Under the pieces are notes generated by a model. The model searched no databases and was not told where the DNA came from. It was given only the letters and a program-made list of their open reading frames with translations. Positions 17,403-25,651 of a stretch of 64,000 nt of DNA are shown here, piece after piece. Numbering within the stretch: position 1 is the first letter of the stretch; each line of letters opens with the position of its first letter. This stretch comes from RPQJ01 sp963732415. Its GTDB lineage: Bacteria; Pseudomonadota; Gammaproteobacteria; Steroidobacterales; Steroidobacteraceae. The position numbers were made by a program, and so were the translations under genes. Location: the NCBI GenBank assembly GCA_963732415.1, contig CAVSZK010000005.1, positions 62,001 through 126,000 on the forward strand, in the 5' to 3' direction.

Positions 17403-19783
17403 CAGGACTTCTTTCGAACCAACGGACCGAGCTGCGGGTCCGCCAGCAGCAGGCGCCGCGGGTAACCGAGCCGCTCCGCGAGCGCGATGGCCTCGGCGGC
17501 GGCGGCCTGGTCACCCTGGTCGGCATGTGCGAGCGCGATGTACACCTGGGCATTCATGTCCTTGTCGCCAATTGTCTCCGCGCGGGCCAGCGCGGTCCGT
17601 GCATCCTTCGTGTCGCCGCAACGCCCACGATAGAAGGCGAGCATCGCCCATGCCGACGCGTCGGTCGGATCCACCTTCAGGTTGCCTTCAGCGAGCGTGC
17701 TAGCCCTCTTGTACAACTCTACCGCTTCCGGGTGCCGTCCGGACACGTGCCACAACGCGTCGGCAAGCGCACTCACCACCGAGTGATCGTTCGAGGCGAG
17801 TGCTTCGGCTCGCTCGTATTGCCTGGCCGCGTCCGGAAATCGCCCCTGATAGTAATAGAGCGTACCGAGGTTGGAATATGCGCTTCGCGTCGGCTCGATG
17901 GCCAGCGACCGCTCGAACGTCCGGATTGCCTCGTCGAACTGCCCGTCCATCAGCAAGGCCGCGCCAAGGTTGTTGATCGCAGAGGCGTTCCTCGGCGCAA
18001 GGTCGGCAGCCTTCCGATACTCGACGATCGCTTCCGGGATGCGACCGGCCGCCAGCAGGAAATTCCCGAGGCCACCGTGGGCACGCCAGTAGGCCGGATC
18101 GACGCTGACGGCGCTTCGAAAGCTGCGCTCGGCATCGTCGAGCCGGCCCTGGCGCTCCTGCGCCTCCGCGAGTCCCATCCTGACGCCCGGATCCAAGGGT
18201 CGGCTATCGGCCAGCCTCGAGAAGACGGCCTCCGCCTGCTCGTGGCGGCCACTCGCCAGGTAGAGTCGGCCGAGCGCGATTTCGGTCTCGGCGCGCTCCG
18301 GCTCGAGCTTCAGTGCCTTGCGGCACAGTGTTTCGGCCGACGCCACCTGGTCGACCTCCTTGGTGCGCTCGTAACGGTTCAGATCAACCTCGCAGAGCCC
18401 CGCATAAGCGCGCGCCATGCCGGGATCGAGATCCACCGCCTTGCGGAACAGCGCACCAGCCTTGTCGAAGTCGCCCAGCGTTCCCGCCGCGCGCAATGCC
18501 GAGACGCCGGCGAGGTAGGCATCGTAGGCTTCCAGGTTGGACACGTCCTTGCGCTTCAGGCCGCGCTCCTCTTCCGGCGTCAGCACGACGTCGAGCGCCT
18601 GCGCTATGGCGCGGGAGATGCTGTCCTGCACTGAGATAACGTCCGCCCAGTCGCGGTCGTAGGTCGCGGCCCACACGTGGTAGCCGGTGACGGTGTCAAT
18701 GAGCTGGACCGTAACGCGCAGCTTGTCGTTGTCGCGGCGTATGCTCCCCTCGAGCACGTTGCGCACGCCGAGCGCCGCGCCAATCTTTCTCACGTCGGCG
18801 TTCTGGCCCTTGAACTCGAATGCCGAGGTCCGCGCCGCGACGCGCAGGTCGGGAATCTGTGCCAGCTGCGCCGAAATTTCCTCTGCAAACCCGTCACCGA
18901 TATAGCCGCTCTCGCCACCCGAGGTCATGTCAACCAGCGGCAGCACCGCAATCGAGCGCTCTATGGGCGCGGCGTTCGCAGGTACCGGCTGGTCCGTCTG
19001 GGCGATCGAACGCCACCAGGCGAGCCCCGTCACTCCCGCCATCATCGCGACGCCCGCCACCAGCCATGGCGCAATGGCCCTGCGCGGCTTCGCAAGCGGC
19101 AGCCGCCGGCCCGGACTGCCGGGGTCCAGCACGATGCCGGCAGGCGTGATCTCGTAGGCCCATGCAAGCACGCCGACAATCGGGATGCCGGTCACGGCGA
19201 GGATCGTAAGCGCAGTCATCCACCAGCCGGGCAAATGCAGCGGCTCGAAGGTCATCTCGGCGACCTGCAGCAGGATGAACATGCCGACCAGGTAGCTGCC
19301 CAGCACCCTGAAGACATGACGGCGGCGCAACTCGACTGCTAAGCCCTGCATGCGGGCCACGCCGCTTCCCGAGCCCGCGACCTTGCCCGCGGCCTTGCCG
19401 GCGACCTTTCCCGCGGCTGGATTGATGGCCGCGTGCGCGTGAGCCTCGTCTCCGAGCAACTCGAAATGGGCTATCAGCGCGTACCCGAGCCGTGCCACCT
19501 TGACGATATAGTGCGGCGCCTCGCGCGTGTCGCCGAACATGCGGTGCAGTTCCCGCATCGCGGTTCGCAGCATCTCGTCGGTGGCCGGCTCGCCGGGCCA
19601 CGCACGCTCGAGAAGCGTCTGGCGACCCACGACTTCACCGTGGCTCAGTGCCAGGACCTGCAGGATCCGGAAATGCTGGGGCGCGAGCGCATGGGAGCGC
19701 CCGCCACTGGAGATGCGCCCGAGCCGCGGCTCAACGATCCAGTCGCCCAGCCGGAATCCTGCTTCGAGGTCGCTTGCGTCCAT
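17402..19783 (-). CDS. CadC-like membrane-anchored winged-helix regulator with TolB/FlgO-like and TPR domains
   Basis: 793 residues. Residues 1-110 form an OmpR/CadC-type winged helix (EVVGRQTLLERAWP, MLRTAMRELHRMFG, HYIVKVARLGYAL). A short Ala-Gly-Lys repeat linker follows (AGKVAGKAAGKVAG), then three hydrophobic stretches around 155-265. Next is a module starting SIAVLPLVDMTSGG (about 277) with GDGFAEEISAQL, VLEGSIRR and YDRDWADV, and then at least eight TPRs to the end. The architecture suggests a DNA-binding head controlled by signals sensed across the membrane through protein contacts. It lies 39 bases after the lyase gene and overlaps the transporter by one base. Target promoters are unknown. 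Confidence 0.85.
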   Translation of the reverse strand: MDASDLEAGFRLGDWIVEPRLGRISSGGRSHALAPQHFRILQVLALSHGEVVGRQTLLERAWPGEPATDEMLRTAMRELHRMFGDTREAPHYIVKVARLGYALIAHFELLGDEAHAHAAINPAAGKVAGKAAGKVAGSGSGVARMQGLAVELRRRHVFRVLGSYLVGMFILLQVAEMTFEPLHLPGWWMTALTILAVTGIPIVGVLAWAYEITPAGIVLDPGSPGRRLPLAKPRRAIAPWLVAGVAMMAGVTGLAWWRSIAQTDQPVPANAAPIERSIAVLPLVDMTSGGESGYIGDGFAEEISAQLAQIPDLRVAARTSAFEFKGQNADVRKIGAALGVRNVLEGSIRRDNDKLRVTVQLIDTVTGYHVWAATYDRDWADVISVQDSISRAIAQALDVVLTPEEERGLKRKDVSNLEAYDAYLAGVSALRAAGTLGDFDKAGALFRKAVDLDPGMARAYAGLCEVDLNRYERTKEVDQVASAETLCRKALKLEPERAETEIALGRLYLASGRHEQAEAVFSRLADSRPLDPGVRMGLAEAQERQGRLDDAERSFRSAVSVDPAYWRAHGGLGNFLLAAGRIPEAIVEYRKAADLAPRNASAINNLGAALLMDGQFDEAIRTFERSLAIEPTRSAYSNLGTLYYYQGRFPDAARQYERAEALASNDHSVVSALADALWHVSGRHPEAVELYKRASTLAEGNLKVDPTDASAWAMLAFYRGRCGDTKDARTALARAETIGDKDMNAQVYIALAHADQGDQAAAAEAIALAERLGYPRRLLLADPQLGPLVRKKS

Positions 19784-19822
19784 GAACTTTCGACGCTGAC
19801 CTTACCTTCCCTTGGAAATCGA

Positions 19823-20989
19823 TCATAGCAGAGCCAACGCCTGCCCGAGGTCGGAGACCAGGTCGTCCGGGTCCTCGACTCCGAGCGACAGGCGAACGGT
19901 GCCCGGGCCGATATCGGACCACGCGAGCTGCTGCGGCGTAAATCCACGCGGCTGCTGCATGACCGGCGCCACGACCAGCGACTCGGTCGAGCCCAGGCTC
20001 GAGGTGAGCTCGAAGAGCTGCAGCGCCTCGGCGACCCGTGTACCGGCATCGGCCCCTGCGGCAACATCGAACGTGACCATGCTGCCGAAGCTGTCCATCT
20101 GGCGCTGCGCCAGCGCATGGCCGGGATCCGTTGCCAGGCCGGGATAGCGGACCCGCGAGACCGCCCGGTGTGTGGCCAGGAATTCCGCGACCCTCGCGGC
20201 ATTGCGGCACTGGCAGTCCCAGCGTACGAAATAGGTCTTCAGGCCCCTGAGCAGCAGGTAGGCCGCGTGAGGGTCGAGCGTCGGTCCCAGGTGCGTGAAA
20301 TCGTCGCGCATGGACTCGATGAGTTCGCCACGGCCGATCACGGCGCCGCCCATCACGTCGCCGTGGCCGGACACGAACTTTGTGAGGCTGTGCGCGTACA
20401 GGTCCACGTCGTACTGCCCATGGTTGTGGGGGCCCGCCAGCGTGTTGTCGAGCAGCGTCAGCGCCCCGTGCCTGCGCGCAATCGCCGTGACGCGCTCGAG
20501 GTCCGTGACCTTGAGCACCGGGTTCGTCGGGCATTCGAATACCACCAGACGCGTCGGTGTGCTGGCGAGCGCCTGGTCGAGCGCGTCGTAGTCCGTGACC
20601 GAGAGCATGGCAGCCGTGACACCGAATCGAGCCAGGGTCCTGCGGATGAACGCGCGGGTCGGCGGATACGACTCCGCAAAGTAGACCACGTGGTCGCCAG
20701 CCTTCAGCAGCGCAAGCAGCGTGTTCGAGATCGCCGCAATGCCGGACGCGGTGAGCAGGCATGCGTCGCGCTCCTGCAGCTCCGCCAGCGCGCGCTCGAG
20801 CTGGCGCAGCGTCGGGTTCGAGACCCTCGAGTAGTAGAAGCCGTCGCGCTTCTGCGCGAAGTACTTCTGCGTCTCTGCAACGTCGTCGAAAGTGAACTTG
20901 ACCGACTGGTAGATCGGCGCCACCAGGGGGCGGTTGTCGGGCGGCAGGCTGACGCCCGGAAGGTGCGTGACCCGAGTGCGCTTCTTCAC
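19823..20989 (-). CDS. Cystathionine gamma/beta-lyase family PLP enzyme
   Basis: 388 residues from GTG 20989, which overlaps the omega-amidase stop as GTGA; the longer open frame to 21562 is a shadow in that gene. Motifs of the Cys/Met metabolism PLP family are present: APIYQSVKF, YYSRVSNPT (phosphate-binding Tyr/Arg loop), DNTLAGP and SLTKFVSGHGDVMGG with the PLP lysine, then SLGSTESLV. Substrate could be cystathionine, methionine or O-acyl-homoserine; the family does not separate by eye. In operon with a methionine-type transaminase and omega-amidase it most likely handles sulfur amino acids. Confidence 0.85.
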   Translation of the reverse strand: MKKRTRVTHLPGVSLPPDNRPLVAPIYQSVKFTFDDVAETQKYFAQKRDGFYYSRVSNPTLRQLERALAELQERDACLLTASGIAAISNTLLALLKAGDHVVYFAESYPPTRAFIRRTLARFGVTAAMLSVTDYDALDQALASTPTRLVVFECPTNPVLKVTDLERVTAIARRHGALTLLDNTLAGPHNHGQYDVDLYAHSLTKFVSGHGDVMGGAVIGRGELIESMRDDFTHLGPTLDPHAAYLLLRGLKTYFVRWDCQCRNAARVAEFLATHRAVSRVRYPGLATDPGHALAQRQMDSFGSMVTFDVAAGADAGTRVAEALQLFELTSSLGSTESLVVAPVMQQPRGFTPQQLAWSDIGPGTVRLSLGVEDPDDLVSDLGQALALL

Positions 20990-21762
20990 TTGATTTCGAA
21001 TGCGTCGGCGTCGAGGTCCGCCGGGAAGCTCGCTCGATGGGCGCGGAGCGACTCCATGTCGAGCACGGCCGTCTCGACCCGGTCGCCTCCTCCTTCGCTC
21101 GAGAGTGGCTGCCCGAGGAAGTCCAGCGCGACGCTGTCGCCGGCGTAGCTGACTGCATTGCCGTCCCGGCCGATGCGGTTCACTCCCGCGACGTAGCACA
21201 GGTTCTCGATCGCGCGAGCCCGGAGCAGTGCCGCCCACGCGCGCGCACGACGTGCCGGCCAGTTGGCGACATAGAGCAGCAGGTCGTAATCGCCGCGGCT
21301 GCGGCTCCAGACCGGAAAGCGCAGGTCGTAACAGATGAGCGGACAGACGCGCCAGCCCTTGAGCTCGACCGTGAGGCGCGACCCGCCCGCCGCGTAGTGG
21401 GTGTGCTCGTCGGCCATTCGGAAAAGGTGCCGCTTGTCGTAGTGTTCCAGCGACCCGTCCGGGCGCGCCCACACGAGACGGTTGAAATGACGGCCCTGGT
21501 CGCCGACGATCAGGCTGCCGGTGATCACACAGCCCAGCGCCGCCGCTTCCTCGCGCATCCACCCGACAGTCGGCCCATTCATGGACTCGGCAAGCGTCCC
21601 GGCGTTCATGCTGAATCCGGTCGAAAACATCTCCGGCAGAACGATCAGGTCAGTGTGTCCTGCCAGCCCGCGAAAGTGCTCCGCAAGCCGGTGCCGATTT
21701 GCCGCCGGGGCCTCCCAGGCAATTTCCGACTGGACCAGGGTAACGCGCAGGTGTGAAGTCAT
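20986..21762 (-). CDS. Omega-amidase / nitrilase-superfamily hydrolase (YafV-like)
   Basis: 258 residues, near the usual family length. Carbon-nitrogen hydrolase with the Glu-Lys-Cys triad visible in LPEMFSTGF, YDKRHLF and LICYDLRFP. YafV/Nit2-type enzymes hydrolyse 2-oxoglutaramate or 2-oxosuccinamate left after glutamine- or asparagine-dependent transamination. ATG 21762 overlaps the stop of the upstream transaminase and its own stop overlaps the next start, so the three proteins are probably made together. The transaminase partner supports this role. Confidence 0.88.
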   Translation of the reverse strand: MTSHLRVTLVQSEIAWEAPAANRHRLAEHFRGLAGHTDLIVLPEMFSTGFSMNAGTLAESMNGPTVGWMREEAAALGCVITGSLIVGDQGRHFNRLVWARPDGSLEHYDKRHLFRMADEHTHYAAGGSRLTVELKGWRVCPLICYDLRFPVWSRSRGDYDLLLYVANWPARRARAWAALLRARAIENLCYVAGVNRIGRDGNAVSYAGDSVALDFLGQPLSSEGGGDRVETAVLDMESLRAHRASFPADLDADAFEIK

Positions 21763-22919
21763 CGTCCCAACCTCCTTAACCTCTGGCCGGCAGCCTCGAG
21801 CGTCGATTCATTCTTGGCAAAACAGAATCGCACGACCCGCGCGGTCGATGCATGCGTGGAAAACACCGAGACCGGTATCGCCGCGACGCCGACCTCGCGA
21901 GTGAGCCATTGTGCGAAGTCAACGTCGGACAAGTCGCTGACAGCGGAGAAATCAGCCAGCTGAAAATAGGTTCCCGCCGACGGCTCGAAGCGCAACGGCG
22001 TCTGTGCCAGCAGGCGACAGAAATGGTCGCGCTTGTCCTGGTAGAACGCGGGCAGCTCGAGATGATGCGCAGGGCATTCCACCAGGTAATCGGCAATCCC
22101 CGCCTGGATCGGCGTGGCGACCGCGAACTGCACGAACTGGTGCACCTTGCGGAACTCGGCGCTGAGTGCCGCGGGTGCAACACAGTAGCCGACCTTCCAG
22201 CCGGTGGCGTGATACGTCTTGCCGAACGACGAGACCACGAAACTTCGCGCGGCGAGCGAATCGCGCCCGAGCACGCTCGCGTGCGCCCGCCCGTCGAACA
22301 CCATGTGCTCGTAGACCTCGTCCGACAGCACGAACGCACCAGTGCCAGCAAGGATGCGTTCCAGCGCATCGATGTCGTCCCGCGACCAGACGGCACCGCT
22401 GGGATTGTGCGGTGAGTTGACGATCAGGAGACGGGTACGCGACGTAATAGCGGCCGCGACTCGGTCCCAGTCCACGGAAAATGACGGCGACTGCAGCGGC
22501 ACGCGCACTGCGCGTCCGCCGGCAAGCTCGACCGCAGGTTCGTAGGAGTCGTAGGCCGGCTCGAGAAGGATCACCTCGTCGCCGGGCCGCACGACGGCCT
22601 GGATGGCGCAGAACAACGCCTCGGTGCCACCCGATGTGACCGTGACCTCTTCTGTTGCCGACACCGCGCGGCCATAGAGATCACGAACCTTGCCTGCGAT
22701 CGCCTCGCAGAGCGCGGGCCAGCCCGCCATCGGCGCGTACTGGTTGTGGCCCGATCGCATGTGCATCGCCACCAGGTCGACCAGGCGCGCCGGTGGATCG
22801 AAGTCGGGGAAGCCCTGCGACAGGTTGATCGCGCCGCACTCGTTGGCGAGCCGCGACATTACCGTGAAGATGGTGGTGCCGACGCGCGGCAGCTTCGAAG
22901 AGATGGGCGTGGCCGTCAT
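21759..22919 (-). CDS. Methionine-type aminotransferase (YbdL/KAT-like, class I PLP)
   Basis: 386 residues. Fold-type I aminotransferase: INLSQGFPDFD at the N-terminus, YAPMAGWPALCEAI, VTSGGTEALF, NSPHNPSGAVW and SSFGKTYHATGWKVGY with the PLP lysine, then RVVRFCFAKNE near the end. This pattern fits YbdL and glutamine transaminase K, which transaminate methionine, aromatic amino acids and 4-methylthio-2-oxobutanoate. With the omega-amidase it would make a glutamine-driven, irreversible keto-acid salvage. A large inverted repeat lies just upstream of the ATG; no strong ribosome site is seen. Confidence 0.88.
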   Translation of the reverse strand: MTATPISSKLPRVGTTIFTVMSRLANECGAINLSQGFPDFDPPARLVDLVAMHMRSGHNQYAPMAGWPALCEAIAGKVRDLYGRAVSATEEVTVTSGGTEALFCAIQAVVRPGDEVILLEPAYDSYEPAVELAGGRAVRVPLQSPSFSVDWDRVAAAITSRTRLLIVNSPHNPSGAVWSRDDIDALERILAGTGAFVLSDEVYEHMVFDGRAHASVLGRDSLAARSFVVSSFGKTYHATGWKVGYCVAPAALSAEFRKVHQFVQFAVATPIQAGIADYLVECPAHHLELPAFYQDKRDHFCRLLAQTPLRFEPSAGTYFQLADFSAVSDLSDVDFAQWLTREVGVAAIPVSVFSTHASTARVVRFCFAKNESTLEAAGQRLRRLGR

Positions 22920-22941
22920 GTCATCAACGCAACGCCGGCGT

Positions 22942-23052
22942 GTCGCCTGTCAGGTCGATACTGCGGAGACCGTCGCGCGGCAGGGACGCCGCGCGCGAGC
23001 CTCCAGGGACGGATTTACGGCGTGTCTCCGCAATATCGCCCTGACAGGCGAC
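22942..23052. repeat. 111-bp structured inverted-repeat element
   Basis: A 29-base arm at 22942-22970 pairs with 23024-23052 with 27 of 29 matches. The 53-base interior has a second perfect stem, CGCGCGGC (22974-22981) with GCCGCGCG (22988-22995). Read on the minus strand, the interior includes ACACGCCGTAAATCCGTCCC followed by TGGAGGCTC. I recall similar intergenic cores in other gammaproteobacteria but could not check. It fills most of the gap between ROK-kinase and transaminase genes, and could be a REP/MITE-like element or a leader or terminator RNA. No target-site duplication is evident. Confidence 0.8.
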
Positions 23053-23102
23053 GCGCGCACATCCACGGTCACTGCGGCCCGGCGCATGCCGCCGGCTGCT
23101 CG

Positions 23103-23864
23103 TCACTGCACCTTTCCACTCGGCAGCGTCGCAGCCGCCATCGCGGCGCCGATGATGCCCGCGTCGTTTCGAAAGTGCGCCGGCACTATTTCGGCGCGGC
23201 TCTCGAGCAGCGGCCCGAACATCTCCCAGTTCTCGGTCACGCCACCACCGATGATGAAGACATCCGGCCACAGCAGACGGTGGTAGGCCGCGAGCACTTC
23301 GTTGACTGCCGCGGCCCATTCGTCCCACCCGAGGCCGCGGTCGGTCTTTACCTTTGCGGAAGCCCGGTGCTCGGCCTCCATGCCCCGTACTTCGAGGTGC
23401 CCCAGTTCCGTGTTCGGGAGCAGGCGGCCGTCGACGAAGATCGCGGTCCCGATGCCCGTACCGAGCGTCAGCACCATCACCGTGCCACCACGCCCGCAGC
23501 CGGCACCCAGCGTCATCTCCGCCATGCCGGCTGCGTCGGCATCGTTGAGGAAGGCCACCGGGCGGCCTATTCGTGCCTGGAGAAGACCCTGGGCATCGGT
23601 ACCGATCCAGCGGGCATCAATATTGGCCGCGGTCCAGGCCCTGCCCTGCTTCGCGACCGCGGGGAATGCGACGCCAACGGCGCCGTCCGACGGTAGATCT
23701 TTCGCCATCGCGGCGAGCAGGTCGATCACGTCCACAGGAGTGGCCCCCACCGGGGTCGGCCGTCGCAGTACCGCGCCAGCGACAGCACCGGAGGCAGGAT
23801 TCACCAGCCCGGCCTTTACGAAAGAGCCGCCGATATCGAATGCGAGGATCGGCGTCTGCTGCAT
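23103..23864 (-). CDS. ROK-family sugar kinase (polyphosphate-glucokinase-like)
   Basis: 253 residues. The phosphate-binding motif FDIGGSFVKAG opens the protein; FLNDADAAGMAE holds the catalytic Asp, followed by LTLGTGIGTAIF and an adenosine-type motif IIGGGVTENW. The NDADAAGMAE form and the short length are typical of the PpgK/glucokinase branch rather than ROK repressors, which have an N-terminal DNA-binding domain. The glucokinase role is probable; phosphate donor (ATP or polyphosphate) is uncertain. It starts 6 bases after potI, so it may be the last gene of the pot transcript, although its function is unrelated. Confidence 0.85.
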   Translation of the reverse strand: MQQTPILAFDIGGSFVKAGLVNPASGAVAGAVLRRPTPVGATPVDVIDLLAAMAKDLPSDGAVGVAFPAVAKQGRAWTAANIDARWIGTDAQGLLQARIGRPVAFLNDADAAGMAEMTLGAGCGRGGTVMVLTLGTGIGTAIFVDGRLLPNTELGHLEVRGMEAEHRASAKVKTDRGLGWDEWAAAVNEVLAAYHRLLWPDVFIIGGGVTENWEMFGPLLESRAEIVPAHFRNDAGIIGAAMAAATLPSGKVQ

Positions 23865-23870
23865 ACCGGG

Positions 23871-24740
23871 TCACCCCTTCTTCATGCTTTCGATCATCTG
23901 CTGGTTCGCCGCAAGCGCCATCTGTGCATCGCGGTCCCTTGCCTTCTGCTGTCGGCTCATCATCACACCCGCGATGACGACACCGACGGCGACGACAGCC
24001 ACCAGGATGGTCGCGAGCGCATTGATGTCGGGGCTCACGCCAAGACGCACCTTGGAAAAGATGACCATCGGCAGCGTGCTCGAACCCGGCCCCGCCACGA
24101 AACTGGTGATCACCAGGTCATCGACGGAGAGTGTAAAGGCGAGCAGCCACCCCGACATCAGGGCCGGGGCGATGATCGGCAGCGTGATCAGGAAGAACAC
24201 CTTGGCCGGGCGAGCACCCAGGTCCATCGCGGCCTCCTCCAGCGAATCGTCCATCTGCGCGAGCCGCGACTGCACGACCACCGCCACGAAAGACATCGTG
24301 AAAGTGATGTGCGCGATGACGATGGTCGTCATTCCGCGTCCGGCCGGCCACCCGATCAACTGTTCCATGGTCACGAACAGCAGCAGCATCGACAGGCCCG
24401 TGATCACCTCGGGCATGACCAGCGGCGCCGTCGTGAGGCCGGACAGCAGTGTGCGTCCCCTGAACGGACCGAAGCGCGCGAGCACCATGCCGGCGAGCGT
24501 GCCGAGCACGACCGCCAGCGTCGCCGACAGCGCGGCGATCTTGAGACTGAGCCATGCGGCACCCAGGATCTGCTGGTTCTGCAGCAGCTCGCCGTACCAC
24601 TTGGTCGAGAACCCCGTCCACACCGTCACCAGTTTCGACTCGTTGAACGAATACACGATCAGCGACAGGATCGGGATGTACAGGAATGCAAACCCGACGA
24701 ACAGCGACGACAGTCGGAACCACGAGCGGCCCTGCATCAT
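23871..24740 (-). CDS. potI: Putrescine/spermidine ABC transporter permease
   Basis: 289 residues from ATG 24740, which overlaps the potH stop (ATGA); the longer open frame to 24965 is a shadow. Six hydrophobic helices, with the ABC permease EAA loop in EEAAMDLGARPAKVFFLITL. N-terminus FLYIPILSLIVYSFNESKL is typical of PotI. It pairs with PotH in the inner membrane. Confidence 0.93.
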   Translation of the reverse strand: MMQGRSWFRLSSLFVGFAFLYIPILSLIVYSFNESKLVTVWTGFSTKWYGELLQNQQILGAAWLSLKIAALSATLAVVLGTLAGMVLARFGPFRGRTLLSGLTTAPLVMPEVITGLSMLLLFVTMEQLIGWPAGRGMTTIVIAHITFTMSFVAVVVQSRLAQMDDSLEEAAMDLGARPAKVFFLITLPIIAPALMSGWLLAFTLSVDDLVITSFVAGPGSSTLPMVIFSKVRLGVSPDINALATILVAVVAVGVVIAGVMMSRQQKARDRDAQMALAANQQMIESMKKG

Positions 24741-25651
24741 CGGTGCAGCCCTCCGCCCGCCTCGGAATCCTGCGCGCGCTGGTAGTACATGATTGGAATG
24801 ACCAGGAACATCAGCAGAGCGATCGCGACCGCACTCGCCACCGGCCAGTCTCGGTTGTTGAAGAACTCCGTCCACAGGACCTTGCCGATCATCAGCATTC
24901 CCGGGGATCCGAGCAGTGACGGGATGACGAACTCGCCAACCGCCGGAATAAACACCAGCAGGCATCCCGCCACGATGCCGGGCACCGACAGCGGCAGCGT
25001 GATCTTGTAGAAGGCCTGCCAGGGCTTGCAGCCGAGGTCATACGCGGCCTCAAGCAGCGTGATGTCCATCTTCTCGAGGTTGGCGTACAGCGGCAGGATC
25101 ATGAATGGCAGGTACGAGTAGACGATGCCGATGTACACGGCCGTATAGGTCTGCAGGATCACCAACGGCTCATGGATAACGCCGATCCACATCAGGAAAT
25201 TGTTCAGCAGGCCATTCTGCTTGAGGATGCCGATCCACGCGTACACCCGGAGCAGGAACGAAGTCCAGAATGGCAGCACGATCAACAGCATCAGGATGTT
25301 GCGTGTCGAGGGAGCACTGCGCGCGATCGAGTAGGCGATCGGGTAGCCGATCAGCAGGCACAGCACCGTCGAGACAAACGCAATTGCGATCGACGTCAGG
25401 TACGCCCGCCAGTAGAGATTGTCCTGGACCAGGAACAGGAAATTCCCGAAGTCCAGCTGTACCTGGACCACCTTCTCCGACACCCAGTGCAGCAATGGCG
25501 CATAGGGCGGCATCGCGATCTGCGCCGTCGAGAAGCTGATCTTCAGCACGATCACGAACGGCACCAGGAAAAACAGCAGCAGCCACAGGTAGGGCACCGA
25601 GGTGACGAGCCCCTGCCCCGTCAACCCGAGGCGCTTCATCACGCGCTTCAC
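24737..25651 (-). CDS. potH: Putrescine/spermidine ABC transporter permease
   Basis: 304 residues. Polytopic permease; EAA-type loop LLEAAYDLGCKPWQAFYKIT and the N-terminal segment PYLWLLLFFLVPFVIVLKIS match PotH. Its ATG 25651 overlaps the stop of potG, and its stop overlaps potI, so the three are stoichiometrically coupled. Within the periplasm-side region, motifs such as IARSAPSTRNILMLLIVLP are typical of the family. Confidence 0.93.
   Translation of the reverse strand: MKRVMKRLGLTGQGLVTSVPYLWLLLFFLVPFVIVLKISFSTAQIAMPPYAPLLHWVSEKVVQVQLDFGNFLFLVQDNLYWRAYLTSIAIAFVSTVLCLLIGYPIAYSIARSAPSTRNILMLLIVLPFWTSFLLRVYAWIGILKQNGLLNNFLMWIGVIHEPLVILQTYTAVYIGIVYSYLPFMILPLYANLEKMDITLLEAAYDLGCKPWQAFYKITLPLSVPGIVAGCLLVFIPAVGEFVIPSLLGSPGMLMIGKVLWTEFFNNRDWPVASAVAIALLMFLVIPIMYYQRAQDSEAGGGLHR

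Noticed and set aside
15990..17465. 491-codon plus-strand ORF
   Set aside because: Antisense of the transporter-like gene; no hydrophobic or domain pattern.
20990..21562. Extension of the lyase frame
   Set aside because: Entirely inside the omega-amidase gene; GTG 20989 fits family length.
22920..23102. SAM riboswitch in front of the sulfur amino-acid operon
   Set aside because: No SAM-I, II or III core could be recognised; the inverted repeat has a different shape.
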